From NCBI RefSeq assembly GCF_014698015.1, contig NZ_JACXBS010000001.1, forward strand, positions 248,001-312,000: a DNA stretch of 64,000 nucleotides, given 5' to 3'. Of this stretch, positions 1 through 9,322 are shown piece by piece; the stretch's first letter is position 1, and each line of letters starts with the position of its first letter. The translations under genes were made by a program, and so were the position numbers. The notes under the pieces were generated by a model, which ran no database searches, had not been told where the DNA came from, and was given only the letters and a program-made list of their open reading frames with translations. Source of the DNA: Kocuria sp. cx-455. GTDB lineage: Bacteria; Actinomycetota; Actinomycetes; Actinomycetales; Micrococcaceae.

Positions 1-257
1 CTCTCGACGTGGACCACGGCGCTCGCGTTCGTGTGATTCAGCCGTGGGACGGTAGCGACGATGATCTCAAGCCGCTGTACGAGGTCCGTGCCGAGCACCC
101 GGACATCGCCCTGATCACCGACGACGTGGTGGGTACCGGGCGCATCGAGTTGATGTACATGCTCTCCGAGCAGGCGGTGTCCATCACCATGCACCGCTTC
201 GGCAACCACAGCCCGTCCATGGACCGGGTGGTCGCGGAGCTCCGGACCAGCAGGTAA
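1..257 (+). CDS. C-terminal part of an unrecognised protein (5' end outside window)
   Basis: The frame is open from base 3 and stops at 255-257, leaving about 84 residues of a longer gene that starts left of the window. An internal GTG at 9 is probably not a start. The tail is soluble and moderately acidic, with no membrane segment, and I recognise no family motif. It ends 23 bases before the hairpin at 281-346, which probably terminates it and the convergent gene beyond. No function can be assigned from this fragment. Confidence 0.5.
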   Translation, partial: LDVDHGARVRVIQPWDGSDDDLKPLYEVRAEHPDIALITDDVVGTGRIELMYMLSEQAVSITMHRFGNHSPSMDRVVAELRTSR

Positions 258-280
258 TCCGTTTTCTCAGTTCCCAGCCG

Positions 281-346
281 AAACATGTGAGTCCGTAAAA
301 GTGCTTCTTCGCGCTCGTGAAGAGCACATTTACGGACTCAGATGTT
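281..346. repeat. Long hairpin repeat, family H1 copy 1 (likely bidirectional terminator)
   Basis: Two 25-base arms (281-305 and 322-346) pair with two mismatches around a loop that can pair further. The core of the arm is GAGTCCGTAAAAGTGC. Two other hairpins in the window (20292-20346 and 21425-21489) share this core. It lies between two convergent genes, as expected of a two-way terminator, although there is no T tract. Confidence 0.75.
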
Positions 347-365
347 TGTGCAGCTCGCGGGGGCC

Positions 366-1451
366 TTACAGCACGAGCGTCAGCAGGAAGATGATCGCGA
401 TGATCACCAGGAACACGATGCCCCAGTTGCGCAGCACGTGCTTGTCGCTGTCGCGGGTTTCCTGGCTGTCGGGGTCCCGGTCCGCGTAACGGTCACTGCC
501 CACGCCGTAGTACAGCTCGGACGTTGAGGGTTCGCGCGGCGGGGCCGGCTGGGTGGGAGGTTGGGATGCGGGAGGATCACCGGCGGCGTCGTCGGTCTTG
601 CGGGGGCCCATCGGCCAGAAGCGGTCGGCGTCGAAGATCTTGTCCCGCTTGGGCTGATCCTGCGCATCCGGGCGCGGACCGTTGAGTGAGTCGCGCACGG
701 GTACGCCGGTGCCGGGGTACTCGGTCCCGCGCGGGTCCTTGTGTGAGCTGCCCGTGCCGAACGGATCCGGCTCGTCATCGCCGACCAGCTCCGACTCCGG
801 AATGCCGCTCGTGGTCACGGCCGGGTCCGAGCCGCCCGTGGATTTCACCGGATCTTGCGGGGAGGGCTTCGATGCGGGTTCCGCAACCGTCGACGTCGTG
901 CCATCCGTTTCGCTCACACGATCCGCCGCCTGCCGCAGCACCTCCGAAACCCGTTCGAGCGGGCCGCGTTGATTACGCTTGGTGCTCTGCTGCGCAACCT
1001 GCTCGGCGCGGCTGGCCACGGAACGCAGTACGGAGGCGTCCTGGAGCTCCAGGTCCCGGGCGGCCATGGCGAGTTCGAGCGGGGGATCGGCGGGATTGGG
1101 CTTGGTGGCCCATTCCAGCAAACCGGTCAGTACGGGACTGGACAGTGACTTCTTGAGCGCGGGGCGCAAGGCTTCCACCTCGGACAGCGCCACGAGTTCG
1201 CGCGGCGGGGTGGAACCGTAACTGCGGGCGGCCTGATCCAGGGGACCGCGGTCGTTGAACAGCGCGGCAAGCATGGCTGCGGAGGCGTAGCGGTCTTCCG
1301 TCGAGGAGGCCTCGGAACTCTGCGCGAGCAATTGCCGTTGCGCCGGCGCTCCGGCATTGCGCACCACCTCCAGCAAGGCAGGGTCTGCACGCACGAGCCG
1401 GGCGGGCTCGCTCAACGCACGGGCAAGGTCCGGGTCAAGCTCTTCACTCAT
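366..1451 (-). CDS. Tail-anchored membrane protein with disordered middle, unknown function
   Basis: 361 residues. The ATG at 1451 is chosen because GGAGG lies eight bases upstream; a longer in-frame TTG start at 1544 has no such site. The first half is predicted helical and rich in Ala, Leu and Arg. The middle is Pro/Asp/Ser-rich and probably disordered. The protein ends in one hydrophobic segment (GIVFLVIIAIIFLLTLVL) running straight into the stop, so it should be anchored by its C-terminus with the bulk in the cytoplasm. No enzymatic motif is visible. The disordered part carries one copy of the 11-mer GCGGCGTCGTC (583-593, read as DDAA). It is divergent from the MFS gene at 1661. Confidence 0.7.
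   Translation of the reverse strand: MSEELDPDLARALSEPARLVRADPALLEVVRNAGAPAQRQLLAQSSEASSTEDRYASAAMLAALFNDRGPLDQAARSYGSTPPRELVALSEVEALRPALKKSLSSPVLTGLLEWATKPNPADPPLELAMAARDLELQDASVLRSVASRAEQVAQQSTKRNQRGPLERVSEVLRQAADRVSETDGTTSTVAEPASKPSPQDPVKSTGGSDPAVTTSGIPESELVGDDEPDPFGTGSSHKDPRGTEYPGTGVPVRDSLNGPRPDAQDQPKRDKIFDADRFWPMGPRKTDDAAGDPPASQPPTQPAPPREPSTSELYYGVGSDRYADRDPDSQETRDSDKHVLRNWGIVFLVIIAIIFLLTLVL
583..593 (+). repeat. Iterated 11-mer GCGGCGTCGTC
   Basis: Exact copy of the 11-mer found 12 times in this window (see the finding on this motif). It lies in the disordered region of the tail-anchored protein. Confidence 0.6.
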
Positions 1452-1660
1452 GTCGATCGCCTCCGTAGTCCGTTCTACGAGCCTACGTGAGGATGCGCGC
1501 GCCGTCTTGAGCCATGAACGGATGCTGGGGGAAGGCGGTTCCAAAGAGCCGGTTATTAATATGCGCTACAGACTCAAAACTAGTAACTTAGTCTCGCTGA
1601 CTTATATTTAATCTACTATGCGCCCAACGATGAGCGCTCCGCATCTACGAGGGAGAACCA
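1452..1660. promoter_or_regulatory. Divergent intergenic promoter region with AT-rich core
   Basis: The stretch 1552-1620 is far more AT-rich than its surroundings and holds several -10-like hexamers (TATATT at 1603, TACTAT at 1614). An imperfect dyad, AGACT-N15-AGTCT (1570-1594), lies just upstream and could be an operator for the aromatic-acid type carrier at 1661. Which hexamer is used cannot be decided by eye. Confidence 0.45.
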
Positions 1661-3013
1661 ATGGCGGTAGCTGCCGCGCCCAGTGCGAAGGATCGTCACA
1701 CCAAGCTGGTCCAGGAAGTCATCGATGAGGCACCGATGAATGGGCGCCGCGCTCTCGTTGTGGTCCTGTGTTTCGTCATTGCATTACTTGACGGGTTCGA
1801 CACTCAGTCCATTGCTTTCATTGGTCCGGCGATTGCCGCGGATTTCGAGATGGGCACCGCCGAACTGACCTGGGTCATCACGGCCAGCACCATCGGTATG
1901 GCACTTGGCGCGATGACACTCGGTAGCCTGGGCGACAAGATCGGCCGGAAGAAAGCAGTCCTCATCGCGCTGGGGCTTTTCGGTGTGTTCTCGATTCTGG
2001 GGTCCATGGCGCCCAACCCCGAGACGATCATCGGACTGCGTTTCCTCATTGGACTCGGCATGGGTGGTGCAACACCGTCCCTGCTGGCGCTGGTCGCTGA
2101 ATACAGTCCCCTCCGCAGGCGCGGAACATTCATGACCCTCGTGATCCTCGGGTTGCCCGGCGGTGCGCTGTTGGGCGGACTCGTGGCGGCCGCATGGCTT
2201 CCCGCGGTGGGGTGGCGTGGCATTTTTCTGATCGGCGGCGTTCTACCGCTGATCCTTCTGGTTGTCAGCGTGTTCTTTCTGCCAGAGTCGCCGGGATATG
2301 TGGTGGGGCGAGGAACGGAACAAGCTCAAGCACGAGGTCGGGCACTCATCGAGAAGATGACCCGGCGTGACATCCCCGCTGACGTGAGTTTGCGGACGGA
2401 GAAGCCCACCGCCAAACAAGGCTCGGTAGCCGGACTGTTGTCCGGCGAGTACCGCAAGGTGACGATCGCCGTCTGGGCGGTCTACCTGTTCAACTGGATC
2501 GCCTGGTTCCTGCTCTTGCAGTGGATGCCCAGCGCCCTCCATGCCCTGGGTCTGCCGACCTCGACGGCCGCGCTCGGTACGGTCACCGTGAATGGCGCAT
2601 TCATTGTCTTCGCGATTCCCCTGTCGATTGTCTTGCCGCGGGTGAACCCGAGGTCCTTGCTGCTCGGAATGTTCGGGATCGGAATTCTCGTGGCCGTGGG
2701 GCTGGGACTTGCGGGCAGTTCTTGGACGTGGGTCTTCATCCTGCTGGCGTTGGCGGGATTCGGGATCGGCGGGCAGCAGCTGGTTCTCAACTACCTGATT
2801 GCAAACGCCTACCCCACGTCTCTGCGATCCACCGCCACGGGATGGGCCATCGGCATCGGGCGGCTGGGGTCCATTGTGGGCTCTGCTCTGGGTGGGTGGC
2901 TGCTGGCCACGTTCCAGCCCGGCGGGTACTTCATGGTCTTGGCGATCCCGCTGGTCATCGCCGCGGGCGCGACGTTCTTGGTGAGCAAGAGGCAAGCGAG
3001 TCTTGGAAGCTGA
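1661..3013 (+). CDS. MFS transporter, AAHS (aromatic acid:H+ symporter) type
   Basis: 450 residues with about 12 membrane segments, the usual size of the family. The first segment carries LLDGFDTQSIAFIGP, matching the D-G-[FY]-D motif of PcaK/BenK/MhpT carriers. The loop 2-3 signature GSLGDKIGRKKA and the sequence LGMGGATPSLLALVAEY after TM4 are also typical. The likely role is proton-coupled uptake of an aromatic or similar carboxylic acid across the inner membrane. The start ATG follows GGGAG. No aromatic-degradation genes lie next to it, so the substrate is open. Confidence 0.8.
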   Translation: MAVAAAPSAKDRHTKLVQEVIDEAPMNGRRALVVVLCFVIALLDGFDTQSIAFIGPAIAADFEMGTAELTWVITASTIGMALGAMTLGSLGDKIGRKKAVLIALGLFGVFSILGSMAPNPETIIGLRFLIGLGMGGATPSLLALVAEYSPLRRRGTFMTLVILGLPGGALLGGLVAAAWLPAVGWRGIFLIGGVLPLILLVVSVFFLPESPGYVVGRGTEQAQARGRALIEKMTRRDIPADVSLRTEKPTAKQGSVAGLLSGEYRKVTIAVWAVYLFNWIAWFLLLQWMPSALHALGLPTSTAALGTVTVNGAFIVFAIPLSIVLPRVNPRSLLLGMFGIGILVAVGLGLAGSSWTWVFILLALAGFGIGGQQLVLNYLIANAYPTSLRSTATGWAIGIGRLGSIVGSALGGWLLATFQPGGYFMVLAIPLVIAAGATFLVSKRQASLGS

Positions 3014-3148
3014 CGGCGGTGCCGAGCGGGGGAGGCCTCGGCGCGCGTGATGACCGGGGCAACGTGGCTGTCGGCGGCCACACCCACCACCGCAGCCCGT
3101 CCCGTCTCGCTCTCCGGACCACCCCTGTCGCGAATCAGTTAGGCCCGC

Positions 3149-3161
3149 TAATGTGCTTTGG
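3149..3161 (+). promoter_or_regulatory. -10 box TAATGT seven bases before GTG 3162
   Basis: TAATGT at 3149-3154 is followed by seven bases and the GTG, the spacing of a leaderless transcript. It overlaps the alternative upstream GTG at 3153 and so argues against that start. Confidence 0.5.
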
Positions 3162-4376
3162 GTGACACGTCCCACATCTAATGCATCGAGCCGAGCACCC
3201 GGAGTGCTTTTGGTCGTGCTGATGGGGGCCATGGCCATCGGGCCGATGTTCAATTACGCGCTGGGGTCCCTGAGCGCGCTGATCGTGGACGAGTACGGCA
3301 TCACCGAGGGCCAGTACGGGTTCATTCTGGCCGCTGTGTATCTTTCCGCAGGCCTCACGGCCACGTTCCTCGGGGTGCTCGCGGACAAGCTCACCCCGCG
3401 CTTCCAGATCGCATTGATCTTCTCGGGCATCGTGGTTGCATTCCTGGTGAGCGCCATGTGGCAGTCCTTCGTGGTATTGCTGGCCGCGGCCCTGATCGCG
3501 GGTGTCGCGCAGTCCTTCTCGAATCCCGCCACCAACCGTCTGATTGCCCAGCGCACGAGTTTCACCCAGCGTGCCCGGTGGATGGGCTGGAAACAGTCCG
3601 GGGTGCAAATGGGCCTGCTGATTTCGGGGCTCACGTTCCCGTTTCTGGGTGCGGCTCTGGGCTGGCAGACCTCCGCCCTGATCGGCGCGGCGGCGTGCGT
3701 TCCCGCGTTGGCGATCGCGTGGCTGATCATCACCAAGCTCGAGCGCGACGTCGTCTCCCGTCCCGCCCCCGCGGCGTCTGGGGTGCCCGATCGCGGAAAA
3801 TTGCCGACGGCGGTCTGGCTGTTCTCCCTGGTTGCGTTCCTCAATGCCGTGGGAACCCAGGGCGTGACCGTCTACTCGTCGCTGTTCGCGGTGCGAGCGT
3901 TGGACTTCCCGTTGACCGTGGCGGGAATGATCATTGGCGTGATCGGTGTGTTCGGCATCCTGAGCCGCATCGGCTGGGGACGCGTGGCCGGCCGAATGGC
4001 GCGGCCGTCCGTACTCATCCAAATCATGAGCCTGGGTGGCGTGGCCGGGTTACTGTTCCTGATCGCTGCCGAGCTGTTCCACCAGGGGTGGCTGATGTGG
4101 GTGGGCATCCTGTTCCACGCGACTCTTCCGCTGGCCGCCAATGTCATCATCAACTCCGGCACGGTGGCGGCCGCCCCGGCAGCCAAGGTGGGAGCGGCGT
4201 CGGGCCTGGTGGCCACCGGCATGTACCTGGGATTCGGCGCGGGACCGCTGATCGTGGGGCAGCTCGTGGACCTGACCGGGAGCTTCACCGCGGGTTGGAT
4301 TGCCGTGGGCGTCACGTACGTGGCCAGCGTGGTGGTCGCGATCATTCTGAGCCGACTGCACAAAAGTTCGGCCTGA
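3162..4376 (+). CDS. MFS transporter, function unknown
   Basis: 404 residues with 12 predicted membrane segments. Loop 2-3 reads GVLADKLTPRF, a degenerate motif A, and IGWGRVAGRMARP follows TM8. GTG 3162 is preferred to GTG 3153 because a TAATGT box sits exactly seven bases before it and overlaps the earlier codon. The family is the broad major facilitator group; it resembles monocarboxylate/oxalate-formate type carriers in general layout, but the substrate cannot be read. It follows the AAHS carrier on the same strand with a 148-bp gap, so it is probably an independent transcript. Confidence 0.7.
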   Translation: MTRPTSNASSRAPGVLLVVLMGAMAIGPMFNYALGSLSALIVDEYGITEGQYGFILAAVYLSAGLTATFLGVLADKLTPRFQIALIFSGIVVAFLVSAMWQSFVVLLAAALIAGVAQSFSNPATNRLIAQRTSFTQRARWMGWKQSGVQMGLLISGLTFPFLGAALGWQTSALIGAAACVPALAIAWLIITKLERDVVSRPAPAASGVPDRGKLPTAVWLFSLVAFLNAVGTQGVTVYSSLFAVRALDFPLTVAGMIIGVIGVFGILSRIGWGRVAGRMARPSVLIQIMSLGGVAGLLFLIAAELFHQGWLMWVGILFHATLPLAANVIINSGTVAAAPAAKVGAASGLVATGMYLGFGAGPLIVGQLVDLTGSFTAGWIAVGVTYVASVVVAIILSRLHKSSA

Positions 4377-4403
4377 GATTGCCGCGTGTGGTCCCATGGA
4401 AGC

Positions 4404-6134
4404 ATGGGCACCCCACGCACAGACCTCGCACACGTTCTCACGCGCCTGGAGGGCAACAGCTACGGCGCCTACAAACAGCTCAAGGGTCACTGGCGCATGG
4501 GCGACTTCGAGCTGATCGTCGATCGCGTGCAATCGGATCCGTACGCACCACCGTCCATGGTGCGCATCCGCGTGCCGCGGCGGGTCGCGGGCATCCCGGG
4601 GCATCTCATGAATTCCGCGGCCCAGCGGATTGCCGCCGGTGATTTCCTCACGCGCGCCTTCGGCCGAGCCGCACGGGACCTCGGCCCGGACGGGGGCAAG
4701 GGCTCCGGCGGGATTTTCGTGGTGCACGTGGGCCAGGAAATTCTGCAGCGCTCGTCCGTGCTCATCGACCACGCCGCGATCGAGGTCCGCTGCGAAATCG
4801 CCCTTCCCGCCGCGGGCCGCCGTATCAAGGGCCGCGCCGCGCAACGGTTGTTGACCGAGGTGCTGCCGAGCGTCGTCAAGCGTTCCCTGCTTTTCCGCAA
4901 CCTGGACGCCGCGGCGTTCGATCGCCACGTGCGCGGTTACCTCGACGCCGAGCACGTGCGTTCGCAGCTCGCCGCTCGGGCTCTGGTGGCCTTCGTCGCC
5001 GACGGCGCCGTGCTCCCTCGCGCGTCCGGGCATCGGGATGAGCCCCTCACCGATCACGCCGTGCCGTTCGAGTCACCCGACAACCTGCGGGTCACGCTCA
5101 CGCTCAGCGATGGCACGGAGGTCTCCGGCCTGGGGGTTCCCGAGGGCGTGACCGTGATCGTGGGCGGGGGGTATCACGGCAAGTCCACGTTGTTGCAAGC
5201 ACTCGAGCGCGGGGTGTACGACCACGTGCCCGGGGACGGTCGCGAACTGGTGATCACTCGGGCTGATGCCATGGCGGTTCGCGCGGAGGACGGCCGCGCG
5301 GTCAGGGAAACGGACGTGACCCCGTTCATCAACAACCTCCCCACGGGCGCGGACACCAGGCGGTTCAGTACCACGAATGCCTCGGGCTCCACGTCGCAGG
5401 CGGCCTCGATCACGGAGGCCGTCGAATCCGGGGCGACAGTGTTGCTCCTGGACGAGGACACCTGCGCCACCAACCTCATGGTCCGCGATCAGCGCATGCG
5501 CGCCCTGGTGCCCGGCGAACGCGAACCCATCACGCCGTTCGTCGACCGGGTAGGGGCGCTGTATCGGGACAAGGGCGTGTCCACGGTGCTCGTGACGGGC
5601 GGTTCCGGGGCGTTCTTGGACGTCGCGGACCTGGTGATCGCCATGGACGCCTACCGGGCCTCGGACGTCACGGCCCGGGCGCGTCAGGTGTCCGCTGATA
5701 TCCCATCCGGGGAGCAGACCCGGCCCACGGAGATTTTCGGCGAGTTGCGCGAGCATGTCCCGGCGGCCACGTCGAAGGACGACGGCGCTCGCGGTGTCCG
5801 TGCGGGTGGCCGCGGTGGTGAGCGGGGCGGGTACCGCGAGAAACCGGCCCGTGGGCGAGGTCTGGGGACCATTCAGCGAGGCCGGGAGGACGTGGACGTA
5901 TCCGCCCTGTCGCAGCTCGTGGACCCCTCGCAGACCGAGGCGATTGCGCGGCTGTTGGATCAGATCGACCGCACAGCGGACGGGCGAGAAAGCCTGAACG
6001 AGCTGGTGGACCGGCTCATGACTGACGTGGAGCGCGACGGACTGGACGTGCTCGCTCACCACCGGGGACACCCCGGGCATCTGGCGCTGCCGCGCCGGCA
6101 AGAGGTGCACGCCGCGTATCACCGCAGGCGGTGA
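4404..6134 (+). CDS. PF09818-type ABC-class ATPase with RGG-rich tail
   Basis: 576 residues, close to the usual length of this predicted ABC-ATPase family. The N-terminal third (LEGNSYGAYKQLKGHW) and the middle match the family pattern. The P-loop is VGGGYHGKSTLL at about residues 253-264, and the Walker B is TVLLLDEDTCATNLM at about 345-359. There are no membrane segments, so it is a cytosolic ATPase rather than a transporter. Residues from about 465 to 490 are unusually rich in RG and RGG, suggesting a nucleic-acid-binding tail. ATG 4404 is preferred over GTG 4386 because family members begin close to the LxxL...GYGAY block. The biochemical role of the family is unknown to me. Confidence 0.7.
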   Translation: MGTPRTDLAHVLTRLEGNSYGAYKQLKGHWRMGDFELIVDRVQSDPYAPPSMVRIRVPRRVAGIPGHLMNSAAQRIAAGDFLTRAFGRAARDLGPDGGKGSGGIFVVHVGQEILQRSSVLIDHAAIEVRCEIALPAAGRRIKGRAAQRLLTEVLPSVVKRSLLFRNLDAAAFDRHVRGYLDAEHVRSQLAARALVAFVADGAVLPRASGHRDEPLTDHAVPFESPDNLRVTLTLSDGTEVSGLGVPEGVTVIVGGGYHGKSTLLQALERGVYDHVPGDGRELVITRADAMAVRAEDGRAVRETDVTPFINNLPTGADTRRFSTTNASGSTSQAASITEAVESGATVLLLDEDTCATNLMVRDQRMRALVPGEREPITPFVDRVGALYRDKGVSTVLVTGGSGAFLDVADLVIAMDAYRASDVTARARQVSADIPSGEQTRPTEIFGELREHVPAATSKDDGARGVRAGGRGGERGGYREKPARGRGLGTIQRGREDVDVSALSQLVDPSQTEAIARLLDQIDRTADGRESLNELVDRLMTDVERDGLDVLAHHRGHPGHLALPRRQEVHAAYHRRR

Positions 6135-6334
6135 CCGGCTGCCTCATGGCGGTGCGCGGGGTGAACGAGGGCCGGGGAGCACTCGGTTAATAAGTCACAA
6201 ATGAAAAACATTCCGCCGCGTCGACGTGACGTTGCAGTCACTTAAGGGAAGACTGAGGACGGTGCGCAACCCTGAAATCCGGGGGGAGAGACATGGTTGC
6301 GCCGTGGAATGAGTGAAACAAGGGGAGTGATTTT
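6135..6334 (+). promoter_or_regulatory. Intergenic region upstream of polysaccharide locus
   Basis: About 200 bases without a gene. An AT-rich segment (6186-6216, with TTAATAAGTCACAAATG) is the only promoter-like stretch, and the 3' end carries AAGGGGAG before the GTG at 6335. No clear operator is seen. Confidence 0.35.
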
Positions 6335-7729
6335 GTGGTTTCGATCCGCGAATTTGTAGCACATCTGCCACCTGACAAGCGCGAACTTCTGGCTGCGCCG
6401 GCACGGTTGCTGCCGGCCAAGATGCGTTACGGACCGGTCTACGAGCGCACGGCTCGGGAGATCCACAAGGCGCGTACAGCGCCGTCGTGGGCGAAAAGCA
6501 CGGTGGATGAGCGCCTGGCCGAGACACTTTGCACCGCGCGTAAGACTCCTTATTACGGCAAGGGCCAGCACTACGACGTGCTGAACCGAGTGGCCGCGGG
6601 GGACGTGAGTCCGCGGGAGGCCCTGGCGCAGTTGCCGATCCTTAGGCGTGAGGATTTGTCCGCGCACTACCGAGACATGCTTGCGGCCCCCGAGAAGACG
6701 GTGGAACTCTCAGCGAGCTCCGGCACCTCGGGTGATCCCATTTTCTTCCTGCTGGACCGTGATCGCGGTGCGCGGGAATGGGCCTACGTCGTGGATTCCT
6801 GGGCGAGCACCGGGTATCAGCTGGGGCAATGGCGTGTGTTCTTCCGCGGCTTGGACTTGCCACAGAACCGGCCGTATTTCGTGATGAACAGCACCGGCGA
6901 AATCGTGGTGCGGATCCAGACGCTCTGCCCGGACACCGTCCGGGAGTACTGGGAGATGATTGCGAAGCGAGGCATTGAATACCTTCACGGGTATCCCTCC
7001 ACCCTCGTATACCTGGCCAGGCTCCTCGAGGACGCCGATTTCGATACGTCCTGGCGGTATCGTATTCGCGGTGTATTGCCGGTATCGGAGCAGTACACCC
7101 CCGGACAGAGGGATCTCCTGCGGCGCTTGTTCCCCAACGCCAAGCAGGCCGTGTTCTACGGTTTGAGCGAGAAGTCGGTCTTCGCCTCGCTCGACGAAGA
7201 CTTCGTCTACCACCCGTACCCGCTCTACGGGCATGTGGAGCTACTGCACCGGGATGGTAAGCCCGTGGAGCTGGGGGAGCGCGGGCGCATCGTCACCACC
7301 ACGCTGGATGGGCGCGGCATGCCCCTGATCCGCTACGACACGGGTGATTCGGCAGAACTCGTAGGCCACGACAACGTGGGTACGCCGCTGTTCAAGAACA
7401 TCCTGGCTCGGAGAGGCCGCGAGGGACTCATCAAAGCCGACGGTCAGACTTTTTCGACCACGCCGTTCAACGTTCACGGGCACGAGTTCGAGTGCGTGCA
7501 CCGATTCAAAATCCGTCAAGAGGTCCCCGGCAAGGCAGTGCTGCTTGTCCAGCCCTCGCAGAAGGCGACCGAGGAAGACCTGGAGCAATTCCGTCAGCTG
7601 ATGGTCCGGCGAACCCAGAATCAGGTGGAGCTGGACTTCGAACTGGTCGACGAGTTGCCGGCCACTCTGAACGGGAAGTTCACACTGCTGGACCAGCGAA
7701 TCCCCAATGCGCCGTCCATGTGGGCGTGA
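6335..7729 (+). CDS. PaaK/CapK-like adenylate-forming enzyme, first of a tandem pair
   Basis: 464 residues, the length of phenylacetate-CoA ligase-like and CapK-like enzymes. The core phosphate-binding motif is SASSGTSGDP (about residues 127-136). YDTGD, the A8-like loop RGREGLIKADG and the terminal A10-like NGK of LPATLNGKFTLLD are all present, so both the adenylation and C-terminal parts look intact. The expected reaction is ATP-dependent activation of a carboxylic acid to acyl-AMP, then transfer to a thiol or other acceptor. It starts at GTG 6335 after AAGGGGAG. A close paralogue follows directly, and both open the polysaccharide locus, so the activated acid may decorate the glycan. The substrate is unknown. 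Confidence 0.7.
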   Translation: MVSIREFVAHLPPDKRELLAAPARLLPAKMRYGPVYERTAREIHKARTAPSWAKSTVDERLAETLCTARKTPYYGKGQHYDVLNRVAAGDVSPREALAQLPILRREDLSAHYRDMLAAPEKTVELSASSGTSGDPIFFLLDRDRGAREWAYVVDSWASTGYQLGQWRVFFRGLDLPQNRPYFVMNSTGEIVVRIQTLCPDTVREYWEMIAKRGIEYLHGYPSTLVYLARLLEDADFDTSWRYRIRGVLPVSEQYTPGQRDLLRRLFPNAKQAVFYGLSEKSVFASLDEDFVYHPYPLYGHVELLHRDGKPVELGERGRIVTTTLDGRGMPLIRYDTGDSAELVGHDNVGTPLFKNILARRGREGLIKADGQTFSTTPFNVHGHEFECVHRFKIRQEVPGKAVLLVQPSQKATEEDLEQFRQLMVRRTQNQVELDFELVDELPATLNGKFTLLDQRIPNAPSMWA

Positions 7730-7832
7730 ACCGTAGCGTTTGCAAAATCGGGTGGGTTCAATTCCGATTCCCCTCTGACCAGGCGTTCAATGTATTGTGA
7801 TTCAAGCTGTACACGCATGAGGGGGAACAGTG

Positions 7833-9227
7833 ATGGTATCGATCCGTGAATATGTGGGGCATCTTCCGGTCGAACAAAGGGAGCTTCTGGCTGCCCCGGC
7901 AAGATTACTTCCGCCCAAGGTTCTTTACGGGCCAGTTTACGAAAGCACATACAGGGATATCCAGAAAGCCCGTACCATGCCGTGGTGGTCCAGGCAAGAG
8001 GCGGCCAAGCGTCTGGGTGAAACGCTGAGCACAGCGCGGCGGGCCCCCTACTACTCCGAGGGTCCCGCTTACCGTGCTCTGGAGTGGGTGGCGCGGGGGG
8101 AGCTGGGCGCCCATGAGGCGCTGCGGTCACTTCCCATCTTGACCAGGCGAGATGTTACCGATCACAACAGGGACATGCTCGTGGTGGATGAGTCCCAGGT
8201 CGAAATTTCTGGGACGTCCGGGACATCGGGCGAGCCGGTCCGGTTCTTTCTGGATCGCAACCGCGGGGCACGGGAATGGGCGTATGTCGTGGATGCGTGG
8301 TCGGATTCCGGTTACGAACTCGGACAGTGGCGTGCTTTCTTCAGGGGTCAGACGCTGTCTCGGAACCGCCCCTTTATTCTCATGCCCAGCATCAGGGAAT
8401 TATTGATCCGACTCCAGGCCGTGCAGCCGGAATCAATTCACATGTTCTGGAATCTCCTTGAGAAGCGGAAAATACGTTTCCTGCACGGTTACGCGTCAAC
8501 GTTGCTGTACCTGGCGCAATTGATCGAGGAATCCGATTTCGATACATCATGGCGTCATGAAATCAAAGGTCTATTCCCGGTTTCCGAGCAATTCACGGCC
8601 GCGCAGGAGGAAATACTTCGGCGCGTTTTCCCACACGCTGTCATTTCGGTGTTCTACGGGCTCAGCGAGAAAACCGCATTTGCACGAATGGATCGGGATC
8701 ATAACTACCACTCGTACCCGCTGTACGGGTACGTGGAGCTGTTGGACCCGGAGGGCACGCCGGTGGGAGTCGGTGAACGCGGTCGCGTGGTGACCACGAG
8801 TTTGGACGACCGCGGAATGCCCCTGTTGCGTTACGACACGGGTGATTCGGCGGAATTCATTGGTCAGGAGCCCAACGGATCCGTGGTGTTCAAAGACATT
8901 CTCTCTCGGCGGGGTCGGGAGGGGTTGGTCAGAGCGGACGGTAAGCTTTTCTCGCTCACGTCCTACGGCTTCGACGGAGAGGAATTCCCGTTGATTCGCC
9001 GGTTCAAGCTCCGACAAGAGGTTCCCGGCAGGGCAGTCCTGCAGGTTCAGCCCTCGCCGGCCGCCAGCGAGTCCGACATTGCCGAATTCTTCAGGGAAAT
9101 GTCGCTGCGCGGCGAGCATCACGTGGAACTGGAGTTGGAGGTCATCGACCGATTCGAGCCGACCGCCAACGGCAAGGAAGTCATGCTGGATCAGCGCATC
9201 CCCAACGCTCCGTCCACCTGGGCATAA
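7833..9227 (+). CDS. PaaK/CapK-like adenylate-forming enzyme, second of a tandem pair
   Basis: 464 residues, the same length as its neighbour at 6335 and by eye about 55-65% identical throughout. The opening MVSIREYVGHLP and the block RELLAAPARLLP are nearly shared. The phosphate loop is SGTSGTSGEP, with YDTGD, RGREGLVRADG and a terminal NGK retained. ATG 7833 is chosen by alignment with the first copy; GTG 7830 directly before it is in frame. AGGGGGAA provides the ribosome site. Differences concentrate around the P-loop and the C-terminal domain, so the two may activate different acids or work in sequence. The 103-bp gap between them is AT-rich and may hold a second promoter. Confidence 0.7.
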   Translation: MVSIREYVGHLPVEQRELLAAPARLLPPKVLYGPVYESTYRDIQKARTMPWWSRQEAAKRLGETLSTARRAPYYSEGPAYRALEWVARGELGAHEALRSLPILTRRDVTDHNRDMLVVDESQVEISGTSGTSGEPVRFFLDRNRGAREWAYVVDAWSDSGYELGQWRAFFRGQTLSRNRPFILMPSIRELLIRLQAVQPESIHMFWNLLEKRKIRFLHGYASTLLYLAQLIEESDFDTSWRHEIKGLFPVSEQFTAAQEEILRRVFPHAVISVFYGLSEKTAFARMDRDHNYHSYPLYGYVELLDPEGTPVGVGERGRVVTTSLDDRGMPLLRYDTGDSAEFIGQEPNGSVVFKDILSRRGREGLVRADGKLFSLTSYGFDGEEFPLIRRFKLRQEVPGRAVLQVQPSPAASESDIAEFFREMSLRGEHHVELELEVIDRFEPTANGKEVMLDQRIPNAPSTWA

Positions 9228-9262
9228 CGGCGTTCGACACCGCAGTTGCCGTTTCTTCGCCG

Positions 9263-9303
9263 GAGGTCATGGGGTCCGTTGGTGGATCGGGCCCCATGAC
9301 CTC
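9263..9303. terminator. Hairpin terminator between convergent genes
   Basis: Arms 9263-9277 and 9289-9303 pair over 15 bases with one G-T pair (GAGGTCATGGGGTCC against its near complement), with an 11-base loop. It lies between the convergent CapK-like and Wzz-like genes. Confidence 0.7.
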
Positions 9304-9322
9304 GTGAGGCGATGTCCACGTC

